The notes under the pieces were generated by a model. The model ran no database searches. It was given only the letters and a program-made list of their open reading frames with translations, and had not been told where the DNA came from. DNA of 64,000 bases, from contig NW_026515428.1 of assembly GCF_014898815.1 (NCBI RefSeq), positions 930,001-994,000 of the forward strand. Direction: 5' to 3'. Shown one piece after another: positions 53,259-64,000 of this stretch (within the stretch, counting starts at the first letter, position 1; each line of letters opens with the position of its first letter). This stretch comes from Panonychus citri. Its lineage: Eukaryota; Arthropoda; Arachnida; Trombidiformes; Tetranychidae. Position numbers and translations under genes: made by a program.

Positions 53259-54501
53259 TCTCAAAACAATGAGTCACCACCTACTGAATTTCTCTTTCTT
53301 TTACTTACTTTTTATTTCTCTCTTTCTTTTTTTCTCTTTCTTTTTGACATGATAAACTTCAAGTTAGATTATTAGTTTTTGTTGTTGTTTCATTTTCTTT
53401 TTCAATTAAATTTTATTAATTTATTAGAGAAATTAAAGAGAAGAAGATGAATTAATCTTGTTAAGTGAAATTCTCATTCATTGGAAAACTGAGATCATTT
53501 CAATGGACTCAAATTGTAATCGAAACTTTTCTCGATCAGCTGGAAGATCGTCGGGAGGTTAACAGGATGTCAGAGAATAAGTGTCATCAATTGTGACATT
53601 TGGTTCGAAATTCATATTGTACATTTGTCTTCGAATAACAGAAAACTCGAATAAAACAATGAAAGAAAAAGAAAACGTACTATTGGTATGTTTGTCTTTC
53701 GACGAGAGAATTTCGAAAAACTTTCGAATCGTGACCTTGGAATATAATAGAATAAATATTCTCTTGTCATGTTATTTCCATCAACGAATAGATGATTAGA
53801 TCGATCTGTTCAAGGAAAATTGGATTGGAAGAAATTTTCTAAATTAGAAACGATCAAAACTGTTTAATTGTCTTTAACACAATTTCAAGCTTAATAACAA
53901 TCTTTGTTTTCGTTTGTAACAATTTACAACTTTAAACAATTAAATTAATTTCTCCGATCATTTTGGTTGGAATGATGAAGTACATTGTATTTCCATATTT
54001 AACTGATTTACTTTGTTTCTTTATATAAGTTGACACTAATTGCTGGTGAATAATTAACAATCTATTTCCATTGGTGATCTGGTCCATTTTTAAGCCAAAA
54101 TTTAATTGTTGTTGTTGTTTCTCACTCCCTATGGACCAATAATGTTAGAAACATGAAATTTCTGGTGATTTCTTATCCTCTCTTGTTGAAGGCCCTTAGG
54201 CAAAGGATTTTTGCAATTCAATCATCATCAAAAAAAGTTACAATCAGAGATTGTAATATATATATTATGGTGGAGTAATTGTTTGTAAACGACTAGGAAG
54301 AGAGAGAGAGAGAGAGAAATGAAATCAGAATCTAAAAGATTCACAAATCTCAACGATAATAATAGTAGTGCAATTGAGAGATTAAGGAAATTGAATCTCG
54401 TCAAGAAGGAAAAATAAAACGCACGCCAACAGTATTTACTACGTGGTGATGAGATTATAATTGATTAAAGATGATAAAAATTTGAATGATAATGATGGTG
54501 A

Positions 54502-57500
54502 TTAATATGGAATCTGATTTTGATAATATTGAATCATATCATATGTTTTGGTCCGGAAGTTAAGGAAAGAATCTCGAATTATTTTTAACATGTAAGCTGC
54601 CGCCTCTTTTTCACTTGTATTGGGTGAGAATCGTGCTCGTAATTGTTTAATTGTTTGCCCTCGAAAACAGGGTAACCCAGTGTCCAGCATAAGGGAAACC
54701 AATGAAACAATCGCCTCACTGTAGGGACGGACTGCAAGGTAAGCTTGAACGCAAAGATCCATAAACCACCGGAATGTTGGTGTTTCCATTTTTCCTCCCA
54801 TTACCATGACCATTTCATCAGTTAATTTAATATCAGGTTCGAATCCTAAATTACCTCCAGGGGAACTTTCAAACATGAAACCAAAATCTAAAGAAACAAA
54901 GATCAACACATAAAATGATGATGATGATTAAAACTTTTATTGTAATGATTAATTACCAATGTGAATAATGTGTCCATCTTTGTCAATCATAATGTTTCCA
55001 TTGTGTCGATCTTTGATTTGTAATAGAAAACCGATAACACTATAAGCAGCCATACTTTTGACGAAATTACGTCGAGCCTCTTGGAATTGTTTAGTTCCCT
55101 CGTCTCCATAGGTTTTAAGAAAATAATCGTACAAAGAAATGTCCGTTTCTCGTCCTAATTGATCTCGAGATTTGGCATCGGGAACACACTCAATAACACC
55201 ACACTAGATGAAAGAAAGTTAATAAATAATAAAATCAATTGTATGTCATTTTCTTTGAAATCGTTTGTATCGCTTGTAACTTACTCCTGGTGAAGTGGCA
55301 ACGACTTGATAACGAAATAGAAACAAATCTAGGCCACATTTGAGGAATATGTTTTTAAATATTCCGATAATTTGAAGGGCTAACATATCTTGTCTAACAT
55401 CATCTCCAACCTTGAAAATGGCCGCTTGCCAAAGTTCAGTTCTAAGGTTAACTTGAGAAATTTCCTCGACTTTCATAAGGCCAAGTTTCTCAACTTCACT
55501 TATACCACAACGGGCAACCTTAAATCGAGCAAGGAAAGGCGCTTTTGCTGCACTTTGAAGAGGAACACCCGAATCAGAATCAATATCTAATACAAGAGAT
55601 TCAAAGTTGGACGGAAGATAACAGCCTGGTTGAACCTCGATTCGTTTAAGTGCTTTGAGAAGAGCGTTTTTCCTTTCCTTTCCCTTAGGATATTGCCTTA
55701 TGTCCCCTGAGATGGAAGTGATTTTACCGAAAAAGTCAAATTCCCGTTCGTAAAAAGCTTTAGCCGGACCAGAAAGTGAATTGATGATACAAGTGATAAT
55801 ATGGTCAAGAGCATCATGTAAATCGGCTGAAAGAAAAATAGACAAAAAAGTCAAATCCAAATGAACAATGAGATCTTGTTGAAACCCGGAAGGAAATAGA
55901 TTTAATTTATAACCTCGATTAATTTCAATTTAAATTTTGATATGATACGTACGATCTTGAACTTGAGAGTCCTCATCACGATACATATTAGTCTTCATAT
56001 TCCAGATCAACTGATGAGCTAATAACTGTGAACGGGAAGCAGCGTTTTTGATAAACTCTGAAACATAACCCATCTGAGAACAACAACAATAAAAGACAAT
56101 TAATAATTAAATTAACAGTTAATTGTGATTATGATGGACACAATAAATTTACACAAAATTTAATTGCAACATCAAAATTTTAAACTTACACTGTCATAAC
56201 GAACGGCTTGAACTAATTGCGGAATATAAAATAAGATTACTTCCTGTTAAGAATTGTAATAAACAAAAAAAGAAACGCAATTAGAAAGTGTGTAATAATA
56301 ATTAGCACGAGATGAAATAGCGAGGGAAACTAATCAAATTAGTGAGAAAATTAATTAAGAAAATGAAACGATTAATTACCGGTGCATATGAAGATAACAT
56401 TCTAACAGCATATTGAGCTGTAATCGGATGTGGTGGATATTGACGGGAGAAAAAGGATAAGGCCTGAATTGGTGAGATACGAGCCCAGGTCAGCATGTGA
56501 GTGATCTGTAAATGATTGGGAAATTTAATGATGAGAGAAATTAGTTGAGAGAATTTTTGTTTTTCGTTTAGAATTTGTATTTTAATCACCTCAGGCAATT
56601 CGACGAGAATCGAATCAGAATTGACCAAATATTGAAGAGCATCGGGAATATGACAAACCGAAAGTGGGTACATTCGTACCAAACGAGATACTTCATTTTT
56701 TAGAGCTTCCGAGCTTTTGAATCTTTTTTGAAAATAGAAAAGAAAAAGAAAATTTTTAATTAGAATTATAACCAAATTGTTGTTAATTAATTTTTGATTA
56801 GATTATTACCTGCAAGGTAAGAAAACTGCTAATGAAGGTGATATTTCCCAAGCTAATCGAGCTGTTTCTTTCCATTGACGTTCATTGAATTGTTGCTCTC
56901 TCCAAGTGGCGATATTTTCTTGACCTGGTATATTGGCCTCCGCTAGAGCCATTGGATTATGCCAAGTTAACAGGAATTCAATTTCAACGGCCAAAAGTCC
57001 CAGGATAAGATTACGTTTACGAACGTAATCTTTGACGAAAAAATCGGCTGGAAGTGTATTCAATTTCTTGGCTGATTGGGAGCTTCGTATTCCCGATGAT
57101 CGTTTTGATATTGTGGACATGTTACTACTTAATGGAACAGTGTTTATCCATCCTGTTGGTGTCACTCGAGCGGGATTGAATTCGGCACTTCCAGTAAGTG
57201 AAGGTTGATTGTAGGAGGATAAGAGAGCGGCTGATTGACTGACCGTGTCACTGAAATTATCGTTTATAAAGGCCGCTTTTAGATACTTTTTTTCGGAGAG
57301 AAGTGTTTGCCAGAATTTAATCAATGAGACAATATCTTCACGAAGTTCATTTCCTTTTTGGGTTGGACACATTTGAGCAGAGCTAAGATAATAAATAACC
57401 AAAATAGATCATTTTAAATGATGGAAATTTCAAATTGGATCAATTGACTTACCAGAAATAATCAATCGAAGCTGAATAGATTCTTTCTCTTAAAACACTT

Positions 57501-60500
57501 TTACTTATGGATCGAGGTAACGCTTCCCCTTGGACCAACGAAAGGCCAGAATTTAATAGACGAAATCGTGTTCCAACCGTTGCAATATGACGAGAGTTTC
57601 CTTCAACTTTACCGACCATTATTGAAAGTGATCGATGTAACATATTGGCGAAAAGTTCAACCTGATCAAGACTAGAATATTTAACAATTTCAATTCTTTC
57701 GATTAAAAATTTAACCCATTGACTGTGAGATCCAAGGTAAGGTGGACAAGGTTGAAATGAAATATTTTCCTCTGGAGCAAGTGGATCAAATTGAATTGGA
57801 TCGGGTGAAAATAAGCCCATTTTACGGTCAACGGTCGCATTCCAAGCAGCGACAATATCTTGCATAAACTAAACAATCAACAATAAATCGATAAATTTGT
57901 ATAAGTAAAACTTTTCGAGGAGAAAAAGTTGATTGGATTAATTGTTCTTACCTGAAGTTCAAGGTCAGGTCGAGCGGAAAGACTCCACTTCCAACAAGAG
58001 ATGATACAATCAATTGTTTCATGAGAAAAAAAATAAACCGGAGCCCAGGCCAACGAATGAATTAATCGTCTATCAGAGTCACGAGTAGCAATTAACATGG
58101 CCGCAATTTTATAGGCACAATCACGATGACCAGTAACATCTTTCTCTTGACAGGTAACATTAAATTTGGCTAAAAGGTTGTTAATTATTTCTTCAGGATC
58201 TTGACCAATTGAAATCATCCCATCAACCTCACCAATATAATGAGATCTCAATGACATTGTGGCCACAAACTCGGAGCAAATATTTTTCACACAATTAGGC
58301 CAACGGTCAAGGGTTGTAGTTGATATAGAAGATGAGATCGAGTTAACACCAGAATAACGGATTATACTTTCAGCGGCAAGTGAAAGTCCAGAATGTTGGA
58401 TTAATCCAGAAATACAATGCTGATGGTTTGAAAGATAATCTTCAAGATGAGATCGAGTTGTGTTCGGTGCCCATTTCATTGCTTCTTGAATAATTTCCGC
58501 TGAACGAGCGGCAAAATCTCTGACAATACTCTGAGAGAAAATAGCAAGAAGATAAAAGAAAAACAATTAACTAATTAATCACCAGAGACAATCAATAGAT
58601 TAACAGTTAACTTACCTCTTTTGATTCTGTACTATCGGTAACTTGAATTTTAAAATTACTATTGGGAATATCTAGTTCGGGATTTTCTTCATTAGAATCA
58701 AGAGTTAACGATTTTCCTAGAACATTGAGAATGTCCAACATTGTGGTCAACACTTTACTTGACCAAAGAAGATGAGGAAACTTATCGACCAAACCGGAAA
58801 GATATTTATCAGCAACTCGACGAATTTGTTTTTGCCGATGATTAAATTTGACTAGAAATATAATTGCATATTCTTCAAGTTCAGCATCTCTCTCCTTGTC
58901 CCGAGGCTAGAAGATCAATCAACATATATTAATTAGTGCATCATTAATACAATTAGAAGATCATTTTTTTCTTCGTTAGTAAATAGTCACCTTATTAGAG
59001 ACAATTTCGAGGAAAACTCGAAAAACTTTATCGGAAACGCTTAGGATACATTTCCACATTTCATCTTTATCCTTTTGAATGGTGACATCTTCAAGGTAGG
59101 AAAAGATGTGCATAAACTGTGAACGTCCATTAATTTGACTTTGAACCCGAAACGATTCCAATCGACAAACGGAAAGTAGGAATGTACACTGAGCGAAACT
59201 TAATCTGTTAATTATTGGCGTTATTTCAGCTGGATTATTGAGATCATTTAATATTTGATTACGAATCTCTTGAAGTTCACCTCCTGAAACGGCTTCATTA
59301 CGAATAGCTGAATTATATTGTAATTCTGATCTAAGATGTTCCGTGATTTGAGTAACGGTGATTTAGATGCAATCTCTTTTACACCTTCGTACCATTCACG
59401 AGGCCATAAACTGGTTCCCGAAGTAAAACCCATAACAACACAATAGAGCCAAAAATCACGAAACAATTTGTGAAGACGAGGCTTAGGATCAGTAATTGGA
59501 GGAAGTTTACGAAGAAGCTAAATGATCAATAATAATAAGAAATCAAACCAAACCAAATCAAATCAAACAATTAATAAGAAGCCAAAATATCAGCAGGGAA
59601 AATAATTAAACAAAAGTCACAATTTACCGTGGCAATTACTGGAATCAATACTCCAAGATTTCCTGCACTACTAGAAGCCTGAAATTAAAGAGATGAGAAA
59701 TTTTTTCGTTAATTGTTGATAAATGATCAATTGGATTGAATTGATTTTCACCTTAACTGCAGCGGGTGCTTTTTCACTTGCTCTTTTACCCTCTAAGCCA
59801 AGCTGAACGAATAACTCCAACAATCTAACCAACAATTCTAATTGTTCCGTTTCACCTTCAAGATTTTCAGCTACATGAGTCAACGCGTTATTAACAGGCA
59901 ACGATACATGTCTGTAAATCAAAAGATAATTAAGAAAATTAAGCTCATGATATGTTGATAGATAATTAGGTGGACTTCCTACCGATAGCCATGTTTCCAA
60001 TCGTCCGGTGAACCAACGTTGTAAGCGGCTGACGATTGTTTCGTTATCATGGTGAACATTTTCATCACCTCCTCATAAATATGCTGTTGAAAAGAGATAA
60101 CAATTAATATGAAGAAAAAAGAAAAAGATTAAAATTCAATTTAAATTGAAATGTTTTCTATTTAAATCAATGAATACATACTTCACTACTTCGAACCAGT
60201 ACCATGTTACCCAATTGTTCAACAATTAGCGCATCAATTGATGAAGGTGGTTTACAGAATCGCTGTTGGAGAAAGGTCAATATTGACTCCATGGTTCGAG
60301 GTGTATCTGCAAGATTAACTGCTAATCGTCCTAAAGTGATTATTGTATTAGTTGAGATCAATTGTGATTCAATGTCACTTTTCTCAGCGTGATATGAATG
60401 ATTAGAAACCGATGCAATAAATGCTTGAATACAATGTTGATCAATCTTAAGGCCAGATCTTAAAGCTATACATAGATTATGAATCGCACGATCTTTCAAA

Positions 60501-62606
60501 TGTTCAAAGATTAAATTAGCTGATGAATTAGTTGGATTCAAGGTTTGATTGGTGTCTTCATATGAGATGGTTATGTTAAGGGTTCCCTTTCGAGTGGTTA
60601 TTTCACTTTGTTGCTTGTAAAGTCTAAGTAAAATTGGCGATGGGTTGGTGATAAAATCGCGTAATGAGGCGATCGCATCTTCCGAGATGTGAGGATATTT
60701 ATGGGAAAGGTCACCAAGTCCATCTAAACAAGCGATCAGCAGAGGATATTGTGAACTTGCTAAACGTGATCCATGGGATGAGTTAATCTTTTCCGCTAAT
60801 CCATTACAAATACTAACGGATGCAGGTTCATCTGAAGACCAGACTAATAAGTCAATACAGGCAGCAATTGTGAGTACAATTAATTTACAAGTATTTATTG
60901 GATTAGGATCACTTGAGTCTTCCGAGTGATCGGAAAGTTTATTGGTGAGATCGCTTTGTCCAGTTAGATAAAGTCCTTTAACAAATTCATGAATATCCCG
61001 ATTAAATGGACTGGGTAAATCTAATTCTCCTTGTAACAATTCTCGTAATAATCCAACGGTAACCAAAGTTAACAATTCACTTAGTGATTTGTATGGATAA
61101 GATGGAGGAACATGTAGAGTCTTCATTTGATAGATTGACAAATATAAAGTATGAGGAAAAAGAGAAAGAAAAAGATTTTCAATGAATGGGCAAAAGATTT
61201 TCTTTTTCCTAACAGGTTAATGATAATTTGATTCTCTTTCAATAATCATTTGGAAATGAGATAAACATGAGAAGAGGGGAAATAATTATAATCGATACTC
61301 ACGGCTGTGAAATCCAGAACTTGTTCATCTAATGATTGAAGTAATTCAGTTGATAAGAGTCTCTTTGTAATTGATAGAACTGACTGAACATGGGTTAATG
61401 AAAAACTATATAATTTGATTGGTTTTCGGAAAGAGATGTCATTGTGTTGCATGCGATTCAATTGATTGAAACATGAGCCAAATTTATAGAAAAGGATTTG
61501 ACTCTCTCGGTGTCCAGTTTGTGTGGTGTTGGTTGTTGGCTGGACTGTTGAATAATAAGAGGTTCGAGCTGCCGAGTTAATTGAACCAAGAGATAATAGA
61601 TCAGCACCAGAATCACGGGTTGGAAACTGTGAATTAGTCCAAGTTGCGTTGGCTGAAAGGGATGAATAAGATCGTGGACATTTTTGTAGATCGGGTATGG
61701 TGTGTTTCTTGCTAAGGGTACCAGTTCGAGAGATTGAAGCACTTGAGCTTATTTCTGCTGAATTGTGGTAAAAATCTTCCACTGGTTTAATGTGAACTGG
61801 AGGCTCAGGAAATAAACGGAGAAACAAAGGTAATTCATTTTCGTTTGCTTGGGTTCGACCAATTGATCTACAAGCTCCAATGTAAATGGGAATGATATTT
61901 TTGAATAGACTATCTGTTGAAAAAGAAACAAAAAGACCAAAAATGGATTGAGAAAAAATAAATAGAACAAAACAAAAGAAAAAATAGATTAGAATAGAAT
62001 AGAAAATTAGTAATAATAATAAACGATCAGATTATTATTGTCATGATAAAATATCAATATAAGTATAGAAGGGAAAATTGGAAAAGGATGATCTGTGTCT
62101 GTGATTAACTTACTTTTGAGATTATTGTTGGATTTACAATCAGCAAGACCTGAACTAGAGATTAAATTAGCTAAAGTTGAGAGAAGATTAATCTGTTCAT
62201 TAAGAATCTCATCTCGATAATCATAATTAAAACAGGCAACATCGGAGAGTAAAGTGTTTAAACAGAATGAGAAACGCTCAGTTGCCGGTATACGATCAGT
62301 TCCATGGAGTTTAATTGTATCTTTAATCCAGATAATTTTAACCAAACCACGAAGTATCTTCAATAGATAGGGAATAATTAAATGTTTCTGTTTAAATTTA
62401 GATTCAATTAGATAGATTCCAATGGCGATAACAGTATCCTGAGCTTGAGAATCCAAAATAAATAGACAATCTTCACTTTCCATAGGCCTAAGATCCCAGA
62501 GTCTTTTGAAAGTGTCACCATTTTCATCTGAACATCGAGCAGTAAATCGAGCAAGTCTTTGAATTGTTGGATAATAAAAATCTCTATCATGAGGAGGTAA
62601 TCCCAT
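54502..62606 (-). CDS. PI4KA: Phosphatidylinositol 4-kinase III alpha
   Basis: Makes PI4P from phosphatidylinositol at the plasma membrane, in a complex with EFR3, TTC7 and FAM126 in animals. Exons: 62114-62606, 61303-61913, 60182-61120, 59983-60083, 59752-59911, 59628-59678, 58991-59517, 58616-58906, 57952-58530, 57453-57868, 56810-57382, 56590-56722, 56380-56505, 56190-56243, 55953-56073, 55285-55826, 54957-55203, 54502-54887. Total is 6350 nt, one short of 2117 codons, so about 2116 aa against about 2100 in vertebrates. The long helical N-terminal region, PIK helical domain (KFLI-like SSMYPPHP region) and C-terminal kinase domain all align in order from memory of the family. Catalytic-loop DRHNGN (about 1971-1976), IHIDFGF activation-loop start and the conserved C-terminal QYYQNQIPY are present. 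Exon 59517-58991 contains a one-base frameshift between 59350 and 59341. The start is ATG 62606. An AG just before it after a T-tract could instead be a splice acceptor for an upstream exon. Confidence 0.97.
59341..59350 (-). other. PI4KA: One-nucleotide frameshift in PI4KA exon 7
   Basis: Upstream the frame encodes the conserved EWYEGVKEIASKSPLL. Downstream the conserved HLRSELQYNSA continues in a frame shifted by one base. The exon is 527 nt, whereas both neighbouring junctions are phase 0 and need a multiple of three, so one base is missing. No intron of workable size fits. It could be a sequencing or assembly error, a real lesion, or recoding. Confidence 0.85.
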
Positions 62607-63358
62607 CTCAATAACAATCAAAAAAAAAGAGAAAAATTAACAAACAATTAAACCACAATTAAGACAAAAACAACACAGAGAAAAATAAAAACATCAAAAT
62701 ATTGACAGTTTTCATTTTCTTTTCTATTCGCCCACAGATGGAGCCACAATCGTAGAAGAAAAAAAAATTAAGTTTTCTAAATTTCCATTTACATTTTGAT
62801 TCTTGCAACAATTTGATCAACAAATAATTAAATCTTCGTCTAATTAATTTCTCTTTTCACTCTAATTAATTATCTACCTTGTTTTCTATTTTGTTTCTCT
62901 CAGTCTGGAAGATTGTCTGATCTTTTCTTCTTATTTATATTCTCTGTGATTTTCTTTCCCTCTTTTCTTTTCTTTTTTTTCTCTCTTTCTCTCTCTTTGT
63001 TATTATTATTGTTCTTTTTAATTTATCACAATCATCCTTCATCTTCATCATCACCTTTTAATATTTTCTCTTCTCTCTCAGTTTGTTGCTATGTGTCACA
63101 TTCTACCTACACTTGAGATACTTTAAATTTTGTTCCATTTTGGTGGACATTGTGTTTCCATCACTTATCTTTTCCTAGTGTTTTCCATTTTTCTCTTAGT
63201 GTTTTTTTGTTGTCTGTTTGGAGATTTTATCTCTTTCTCTCTCTCTCTCTGTCTCTTGTTTTCTTCTTGGATCTTATTAGTTTTTTTAAATTCTATTCTC
63301 TTGGAAAATTTTCCTTCTCTCTTTTTTTTGCGCTGGGTGGTGAAGAAGGCAGAAAAAA
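62607..63358. promoter_or_regulatory. Divergent promoter region of PI4KA and the right-edge gene
   Basis: About 750 bp separate the two divergent start codons. The left part is A-rich. The right part, 62880-63340, is strongly pyrimidine-rich on the + strand, as in an initiator or 5' leader region. A bidirectional promoter is the natural reading. Open frames in the T-rich part are low complexity. Confidence 0.5.
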
Positions 63359-64000
63359 ATGGTGATAAACGGTGAAGCTGAGATTGTTGGACCATCGCCA
63401 ATTCCTCGTGCACGGAAAAATTGGACCTCATTTGAAAAAGATGAAACAATAAACCCAAGCAATAAAACCCTTTCAACCGATGTAACCTACGATTCATCTG
63501 TAGCAACCTTGGAACCCTCAGCAACCTTACAGATAAACCGGGAAAAAGATTCACCTTCCCGAGTAAATGGTGGAAAAGGTTTTCCATCATCATCATCATT
63601 ATCTTCAGGTGGATCATTTAATGAATCAAAAATAGTACCACAACCTCAACCACTGTCATCATCATCATCAACCTCTTCACCAATAGTAGCCACATCATTT
63701 CTAGGCTCAACCCAATCCACAGCCAACTCATCATCATCACCATCAACAACATCATCAACAACAACAACAACAACATCAACCATAACCAATTCATCATCAC
63801 CAATTCGAGTCAATAACAATAATCTTAAACAAGTATCACTGGACATTGAAGATTCACCAAACAATAAAGCTCACCCTGGCTCTCTCTCATCTGTAACTAA
63901 TCAACCTTCAACCTCATCACCATCATCAACCATAAGCAATAATGACAATCAACCAGCCTCAGGAATGCAAACAATTCCCCTTAAACAAATGAGCAGATCT
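63359..64000 (+). CDS. N-terminus of an unidentified Ser/Thr-rich protein, truncated by the window edge
   Basis: ATG at 63359 (context AAAAAAATGG) has an in-frame TGA 18 bases upstream at 63341-63343 and stays open for 214 codons to the edge. The first 30 residues are a compact segment (GPSPIPRARKNWTSFEKDE). A long disordered region follows, rich in Ser, Thr, Pro, Asn and Gln, with poly-Ser and poly-Thr from CAT/CAA-type repeats. No domain is reached, so I do not name it. The composition suggests the disordered N-terminus of a large cytoplasmic or nuclear regulatory protein. Confidence 0.7.
   Translation, partial: MVINGEAEIVGPSPIPRARKNWTSFEKDETINPSNKTLSTDVTYDSSVATLEPSATLQINREKDSPSRVNGGKGFPSSSSLSSGGSFNESKIVPQPQPLSSSSSTSSPIVATSFLGSTQSTANSSSSPSTTSSTTTTTTSTITNSSSPIRVNNNNLKQVSLDIEDSPNNKAHPGSLSSVTNQPSTSSPSSTISNNDNQPASGMQTIPLKQMSRS

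Larger units (their letters stand above)
52915..54501. other. Intergenic region between the SUEL-CUB-sushi gene and PI4KA
   Basis: This holds the promoter side of the - strand SUEL-CUB-sushi gene and the 3' UTR of PI4KA. Notable content is the hairpin with an NRF1 palindrome at 53185-53258. Next to it is a pyrimidine-rich stretch at 53285-53345. From about 53480 to 53830 the sequence is TCGA-rich and contains only short open frames. Confidence 0.6.

Noticed and set aside
59331..59356. A 26-bp GT-AG intron explaining the PI4KA frameshift
   Set aside because: It is too short to be spliced and removes conserved sequence. A one-base lesion fits the exon length better.
62607..62621. Upstream extension of PI4KA by five codons from a TTG
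   Set aside because: Only a non-ATG start supports it. ATG 62606 gives the expected N-terminus, so I used that.
1..64000. CRISPR arrays, rRNA, tRNA, insertion sequences, prophage
   Set aside because: No spaced repeat array, no cloverleaf or rRNA motif and no transposase noticed. The repeats are microsatellites, and the genes have eukaryotic introns.

Overview
This is an AT-rich animal nuclear DNA window. Its genes are split by GT-AG introns, and the sequence is saturated with (CT)n/(GA)n and (ATG)n/(CAT)n microsatellites. The gene set (PI4KA, a CUB-LDLa-trypsin protease, a large CUB/LDLa receptor and a SUEL-CUB-sushi membrane protein) fits an arthropod. An acariform mite is my best guess, but that is inference and not demonstrated. 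No bacterial or organellar features are present.

Layout. A possible two-exon small gene lies on the + strand at 865-1351. From 1833 to 38548 on the - strand is one very large gene of eight coding exons whose phases all agree. It encodes a signal peptide, about five CUB or CUB-like domains, an LDLa repeat, a transmembrane helix and a cytoplasmic tail (Culd-like). Two of its introns are about 14.4 and 14.9 kb and make up nearly half the window. After an intergenic stretch come a complete secreted CUB-LDLa-trypsin protease (43082-45695, -, 3 exons) and a complete type I membrane protein with SUEL-lectin, CUB and sushi domains (48827-52914, -, 6 exons). Then comes phosphatidylinositol 4-kinase III alpha (54502-62606, -, 18 exons). 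Divergent from it, on the + strand, starts an unidentified Ser/Thr-rich protein at 63359 that runs off the right edge.

Three neighbouring genes on one strand share the CUB fold but otherwise differ in architecture. They look like parts of an extracellular or cell-surface recognition repertoire. PI4KA is a housekeeping lipid kinase with no obvious link to them.

The strongest unusual signals are these. (1) The receptor reading frame has an in-frame UGA followed at once by CAAUUA, the classical leaky-stop context, and then 73 more open codons. That extension contains no AG dinucleotide on the coding strand, so splicing cannot bypass the stop inside it; this looks like programmed readthrough. 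(2) PI4KA carries a clean one-nucleotide frameshift in a conserved exon. (3) Inside the second giant intron, a duplicated 57-bp block and a cluster of AGGTCA half-sites lie beside a Met-less zinc-finger-like open frame. (4) A 32-bp-arm hairpin built around a perfect NRF1/Ewg palindrome lies upstream of the SUEL-CUB-sushi gene.
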